Origin: Acidobacteriota bacterium
GTDB lineage: Bacteria; Acidobacteriota; Terriglobia; Bryobacterales; Bryobacteraceae
Assembly (NCBI GenBank): GCA_025354525.1
Contig: JANXMS010000460.1
Span: 1-55,337 of the forward strand
Direction: 5' to 3'
Length of the DNA stretch: 55,337 bases
Shown: positions 52,067-55,337 of the stretch, piece by piece
Numbering within the stretch: position 1 is the first letter of the stretch
Layout of the letters: each line of letters begins with the position of its first letter
Program-made: the position numbers and the translations under genes
The notes under the pieces: model-generated
What the model was told of the DNA's origin: nothing
What the model saw: the letters and a program-made list of their open reading frames with translations, nothing else
The model's database searches: none

Positions 52067-53419
52067 GTGCGTACTTGGATCCTCTTTTGCCTACCCCTTG
52101 TGGTCGCTGCTCAAACAGTTCAATATCAGGAGCTGGCTGCGACAGCAGGACCGCTAGTACTCCGCTACCCCGCCCCTATCGCCTTCTCCGCCCTCGCCTC
52201 GAAACAAATGGCGCCCATTCGCCTCCGCACCTCGCCCGACGCCGAATCCTGGTCCAACTGGCGGTCCCTCACCCCAGATTCTGAAAACCCCGCCGCATCT
52301 TCCCTCCTCTGGTTCGGCCCCGGCCAACGCTGGATCGAACTCGAATCCCTCTCCGGCGAACCGTACCCCCTCCAACTCGCCGTTATCGACCCCGGCGTCT
52401 CCTCCCCCTTTAAGTTCGACCGCCGAAAATTCGAAGACACCCGCCCCCGCGTCGTATCGCGCATCGAATGGGGCTGCCCCGACGGCGATAAACAGCGCGG
52501 CACCCCGTCCTACTCTCCCGTCACCCACCTCATCGTCCACCACACCGCCGACGGCCCCATCAGCGACTACCCCGCCTGGATCCGCGCTATCTGGGCCTTC
52601 CACGTCAACTCCAACGGCTGGGCCGACATTGGCTACAACTTCCTCGTCGCTCCCGACGGAACTATTTTTGAAGGCCGCGCCGGTGGCGACAACGTCATCG
52701 GAGCCCACTTTTCCTGCCAGAATGCCGGCACCCTCGGCGTCTCCCTTCTCGGCAACTTCATGCGCCAGCAGACGACGCCGGAAGCCTTCCACGCCCTCGA
52801 ACAGGTCCTCCGCTGGCAAGCCACCCGCATCGGCCTCAACCCGCTCGGCGAAGGCCTCCACGCTGGCTCCCGCCTCACCATGCCCCGCATCTCCAGCCAT
52901 CGCGACGGTAACCCCTCCCCCACCACTTGCACCCGCACCGACTGCCCCGGCGATGTCTTATACTCCCAACTCCCCCTCCTCCGCTGGAACGTCGCCGACT
53001 GGCAGTCGACCGGCCTCTGGCACAAAACAACTCGCCGCGCCCTCTCCGCCCCCGAGGCCTTCTGGTTCGGCAACGAAGTCTCCGGCAACTACGACACCCC
53101 CGGCCAACCCGCCACCGGCGAACTCGTCTCGCCCGAATTCGAACTGCGCGCCGACGCCGTCCTCCGCTTCGCCACTTGGCACGAAACCGAAAACCCCACC
53201 ACCGACTGGGACCAGAAATGGATCGACTACCGGCTCGACGGCGGTGAATGGCGCTCCTTGCGCCAACTAGACGGCATCTACCGCGAGTGGGTCCGCCAAC
53301 AGATCCCCCTGCCTTATCGCGGCCGCGTCCAACTCCGCTTCCGCTTCGATGCCCGCGACGCCGCCTTCAACGCCTTCGAAGGCTGGTACCTCGACGACAT
53401 CCAAGTCACAGCAAACTAA
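52067..53419 (+). CDS. secreted PGRP-type N-acetylmuramoyl-L-alanine amidase
   Basis: From GTG 52067, with GAGG just upstream, the protein has 450 residues and a clean signal peptide (RTWILFCLPLVVAAQ). A TTG 12 codons earlier is possible but would spoil the leader. The amidase_2/PGRP domain covers roughly 125-320. Zinc ligands are the first of HHTADG, the histidine of SSHRDG and the cysteine of TDCPG, and the catalytic tyrosine is in DIGYNFLV. About 110 residues of N-terminal beta structure and a C-terminal sandwich (about 330-450, ending in WYLDDIQV) flank it. It should cleave the stem peptide from peptidoglycan. Confidence 0.93.
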   Translation: MRTWILFCLPLVVAAQTVQYQELAATAGPLVLRYPAPIAFSALASKQMAPIRLRTSPDAESWSNWRSLTPDSENPAASSLLWFGPGQRWIELESLSGEPYPLQLAVIDPGVSSPFKFDRRKFEDTRPRVVSRIEWGCPDGDKQRGTPSYSPVTHLIVHHTADGPISDYPAWIRAIWAFHVNSNGWADIGYNFLVAPDGTIFEGRAGGDNVIGAHFSCQNAGTLGVSLLGNFMRQQTTPEAFHALEQVLRWQATRIGLNPLGEGLHAGSRLTMPRISSHRDGNPSPTTCTRTDCPGDVLYSQLPLLRWNVADWQSTGLWHKTTRRALSAPEAFWFGNEVSGNYDTPGQPATGELVSPEFELRADAVLRFATWHETENPTTDWDQKWIDYRLDGGEWRSLRQLDGIYREWVRQQIPLPYRGRVQLRFRFDARDAAFNAFEGWYLDDIQVTAN

Positions 53420-54519
53420 GTGAACCGGCGAAAAAACTCCCAGCTCTTTTCCGCGCAAACCGCCCACCGAAAGTGTTCCCGAGCCCGCGCTAAACCCGCT
53501 GTCCCCAACGAGGCCCGCAACTCCGCCGAATCCAGCAAGCTCCCCAACCCAGCCCCAATCTCCGCCACGCTCCGCGGGTCTACGTGCAACGCCCCGTCCC
53601 CGGTGATCTCCGGCAAGCAAGACGTGTTCGACGTCAACACCGGCACTCCGCAAGCCATCGCCTGCGCCACCGGAAAGCCAAACCCCTCGTACAGCGAAGG
53701 GTAAGCGAACACCGCCGCGGCCTTCGTCAACCCCGGCAGGTCCCGCTCGGCGACATATCCCAAGTAACGAACCCCAGCCACGCCAGATTGGATCCGCTGC
53801 GCGGTCGCCCCCGCCGCCCAGCCCATCGGCCCCGCCAAAACGAGCTCAAAATCGTCCCGACCCAGCGCCTCCCAGGCGTCGAGAAGCGCGTCCAAGTTCT
53901 TTCGCGGCTCCACGGTTCCCAAGTTCAGCACGAACGGCTTGGTCAGTCCCAACCTCTCCCGCACGGCCTGCCCCTCAGCCGCGGTGACGTCAAAGAACGC
54001 CTCCGCCACGCCCGAGTGAATCGTTACGACCTTCTCCGGTGCCAAGCCCAAAAGCCGAATGGCGTCCAACCGCGTATTCTCGCTCACGGCGATCAACCCG
54101 TCGGCTTTGGCCGCGATCTGCGCCGCAAACCGCCGATCGGCCTCGACGTTGCCTGGCGTATGCAACTCCGGCATCAGCCAGCAGGTCATGTCGTGCAGGG
54201 TAGTGGTCAGCGCCATGCCCGGCACCGGGTGGTGAACTTGATTGGTGGCATGAAACACGTCCGCCCGTCGATTGGCGAGAGCCATCAGCCACCCCGGCCC
54301 GTAGTTCGACCCCAGCAGGAACGCGATCCGAGGAATCGTCTCCCAAGCCGCGAGAGTCGATTGTTCGTGGTTCAGGTCCCCGATCTGGTCGAGGAAAGGA
54401 AACGGGGATACCCGGTCGCCCGCCACTGCCTGCCGCAGCGCCACGATCCAGTGGTAGAGATAATTTTTTACCCCCGCGCTACGCAAAAGCAGCGGCGAGG
54501 CATCAACCGCAAGATGCAT
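53416..54519 (-). CDS. GT4-family glycosyltransferase
   Basis: The 367-residue GT-B enzyme begins with VDASPLLLRSAGVKNYLYH and has the acceptor-domain segment VFHATNQVHHPVPG. The nucleotide-sugar domain has LNLGTVEPRKNLDALLDAWE, LGYVAERDLPGLTKAAAVFAYPSLYEGFGFP and VPVLTSNTSCLPEI. In the family's E-x7-E motif the second glutamate is replaced by glutamine (E278...Q286). This is unusual but tolerated in some members. It probably transfers a hexose in polysaccharide or lipid glycan synthesis. Its 3' end overlaps the amidase gene by 4 bases. Confidence 0.92.
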   Translation of the reverse strand: MHLAVDASPLLLRSAGVKNYLYHWIVALRQAVAGDRVSPFPFLDQIGDLNHEQSTLAAWETIPRIAFLLGSNYGPGWLMALANRRADVFHATNQVHHPVPGMALTTTLHDMTCWLMPELHTPGNVEADRRFAAQIAAKADGLIAVSENTRLDAIRLLGLAPEKVVTIHSGVAEAFFDVTAAEGQAVRERLGLTKPFVLNLGTVEPRKNLDALLDAWEALGRDDFELVLAGPMGWAAGATAQRIQSGVAGVRYLGYVAERDLPGLTKAAAVFAYPSLYEGFGFPVAQAMACGVPVLTSNTSCLPEITGDGALHVDPRSVAEIGAGLGSLLDSAELRASLGTAGLARAREHFRWAVCAEKSWEFFRRFT

Positions 54520-54947
54520 GGCGTCTTACAATGCTACGCACACGATGATCTCTGTGCAATGGTGTATTCTGGCGGAGAGAGGCGGAATTCGCAGATCTGG
54601 AACAGCTAAGCTTCGTTTCAAGCGTCATCGCCACGATTCTGACGCGACGAGCCAAGATGAGTACGCTCAATTCGCGAGCATTTTTCCTTCCGATCCGGTT
54701 ACCCCCAGAGCTCGACGATGCAAAAGAAATCAAGGCGACCTAATCAGGTACGACCCGATCACCGATGAATTCGGCATGGTCGCAGCAAATGGCATGATTC
54801 GGACTGACTACAAGCTAGTTAGATGCAAGGACCTACCGCCATCGGTCCCTCGCAAGAGATGTCATACGGACGGAGCGCCAGTGTCAGCGAGAGTTCACCT
54901 GGGGGCAGTTTCTGAAGGCACCGGCTCAGTTTGTGGATTCGAGATGA
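54518..54947 (+). pseudogene. remnant of a polymorphic toxin C-terminal domain
   Basis: From about 54608 the translation reads LRFKRHRHDSDATSQDEYAQFASIF and then GDLIRYDPITDEFGMVAANG with MIRTDYK. This is the pattern at the C-terminus of many RHS/CdiA-type contact toxins. No N-terminal delivery part is present. After RKRCH (near 54865) the family similarity stops in this frame. The +1 frame continues as RQCQREFTWGQFLKAPAQ and ends at TGA 54945-54947, overlapping the next ATG by 4 bases. A one-base indel is therefore likely. Lower GC than the surroundings suggests horizontal origin. Confidence 0.6.
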
Positions 54948-55210
54948 GTTACGCTGCCAAGGACAATAACATCTGCCGCTGTTGCGGCACAGAATTTGGT
55001 TACGATGACCATAATCTTTCGTATTCCGATCTGCGACTTGAATGGATCGAAAATGGAGCACGTTGGTGGGATGATGATCTGTCGCGTCAACCGCTGACTT
55101 GGAGTGCAAGTATCCAAGTGATTAGTGCTTTCGGGGAAGCGGCTTGGGATTATGCCATCGCTTCGATTGACTCGAGAAAGCTCCGTCAATCATTCTACGT
55201 ACTTGATTAG
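54944..55210 (+). CDS. small zinc-ribbon-like protein, candidate toxin immunity protein
   Basis: This 88-residue protein starts MSYAAKDNNICRCCGTEFGYDD and has one C-R-C-C zinc-knuckle-like element, followed by LRLEWIENGARWWDDD and QPLTWSASIQVI. The C-x-C-C-G-x-E-F-G pattern followed by W-I-x-x-G-A-x-W is shared by small proteins that occur beside toxin cassettes in many genomes; this is from memory. The frame is open upstream into the toxin remnant, but the ATG at 54944 fits the toxin-stop overlap. It is probably an immunity protein left beside a broken toxin. Confidence 0.6.
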   Translation: MSYAAKDNNICRCCGTEFGYDDHNLSYSDLRLEWIENGARWWDDDLSRQPLTWSASIQVISAFGEAAWDYAIASIDSRKLRQSFYVLD

Positions 55211-55337
55211 CGGCCTCCATCTCAATAGAATGAGCGGTTTCCGTAGCGCCCTGCGAGCGTTTAGCATGATTTCGGGGGGCCTTCCATAGCGCACATTCCA
55301 CAAATGCTAGGAAATTGGCCCAAGTCTGGAGGCGAAC
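55211..55337. other. right-edge segment without a recognisable gene
   Basis: No frame, RNA or clear repeat is visible in these 127 bases. A gene from outside the window could begin or end just beyond, but nothing here shows it. Confidence 0.4.

Noticed and set aside
1-55337. CRISPR arrays, tRNA/rRNA genes, insertion sequences or prophage
   Set aside because: No regular repeats with spacers, no cloverleaf-like sequence, no transposase frame with terminal inverted repeats and no phage genes were found by reading.

Overview
The window looks like chromosomal DNA of an Acidobacteriota member of the Solibacteres/Bryobacter type. Several lineage-typical families support this. There is an ADOP-type FtsX/MacB permease with its PadR regulator, and a very large Oar-like TonB-dependent receptor with an N-terminal carboxypeptidase-regulatory domain. 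There is a CRTAC1 (FG-GAP plus ASPIC/UnbV) protein, a DUF1549/DUF1553 plus DUF1501 pair, and a small protein of a kind I associate with Acidobacteria (41789-42274). GC content is high and GTG and TTG starts are common. I see no IS element, CRISPR array, prophage, rRNA or tRNA gene.

Layout. 247-12751 is one long minus-strand run. In transcription order it holds a GntR regulator and a slipin, a seven-CxxCH cytochrome c with TPRs, an Oar-like receptor, a CRTAC1 protein with a coupled TPR protein, then PadR, an ADOP permease and a small secreted protein. 12822-14565 holds a serine beta-lactamase-like hydrolase and a scrambled patch. The patch contains decayed copies of part of the DUF1549 gene and of the 5' end of the hydrolase gene. 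14746-19096 (plus) holds a Met/His-rich exported protein, a DUF302 protein and the DUF1549/DUF1553-DUF1501 pair. 19106-21519 is an ABC-2 exporter, followed by an HDOD gene, an oligogalacturonate-lyase-like propeller and an exported methyltransferase-like protein. 24349-27227 holds two coupled envelope proteins and a YifB/ComM ATPase.

27749-30415 carries housekeeping genes: folD, coaE and a DegS-like protease. 30412-33143 (minus) holds a hypothetical protein, a DinB-fold protein and a TPR metallopeptidase. 33201-41792 (plus) is one tightly spaced series: GAF-ANTAR regulator, YheT-like hydrolase, two MacB-like permeases without an ATPase, an active/inactive M16 peptidase pair and an exported LolA-like protein. 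42356-44578 has xerD and a CCA/poly(A) polymerase-type nucleotidyltransferase. 44991-51284 holds an exported YCF48-like repeat protein, an orphan HyuB, a pair of four-helix DMT/SMR proteins, a membrane protein, cstA and its YbdD-like partner. 51365-51923 (minus) is a tiny candidate operon ending in a receiverless OmpR-type DNA-binding domain. It is followed by a secreted PGRP-type amidase and a GT4 glycosyltransferase. The right edge has a decayed polymorphic-toxin C-terminus overlapping a candidate immunity gene.

By eye, the plus strand is G-rich over roughly 4-21 kb and C-rich over roughly 46-54 kb, whichever strand is coding. A positive-to-negative shift of that kind is expected near a replication terminus, although I cannot recognise a dif site. 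The regions that best repay a second look are the toxin/immunity remnant (54.5-55.2 kb), the micro-operon with a repeated promoter-proximal motif (51.3-52.0 kb), the scrambled duplication patch (14.1-14.6 kb) and the cytochrome/TonB/CRTAC1/TPR module (3.9-11.5 kb).
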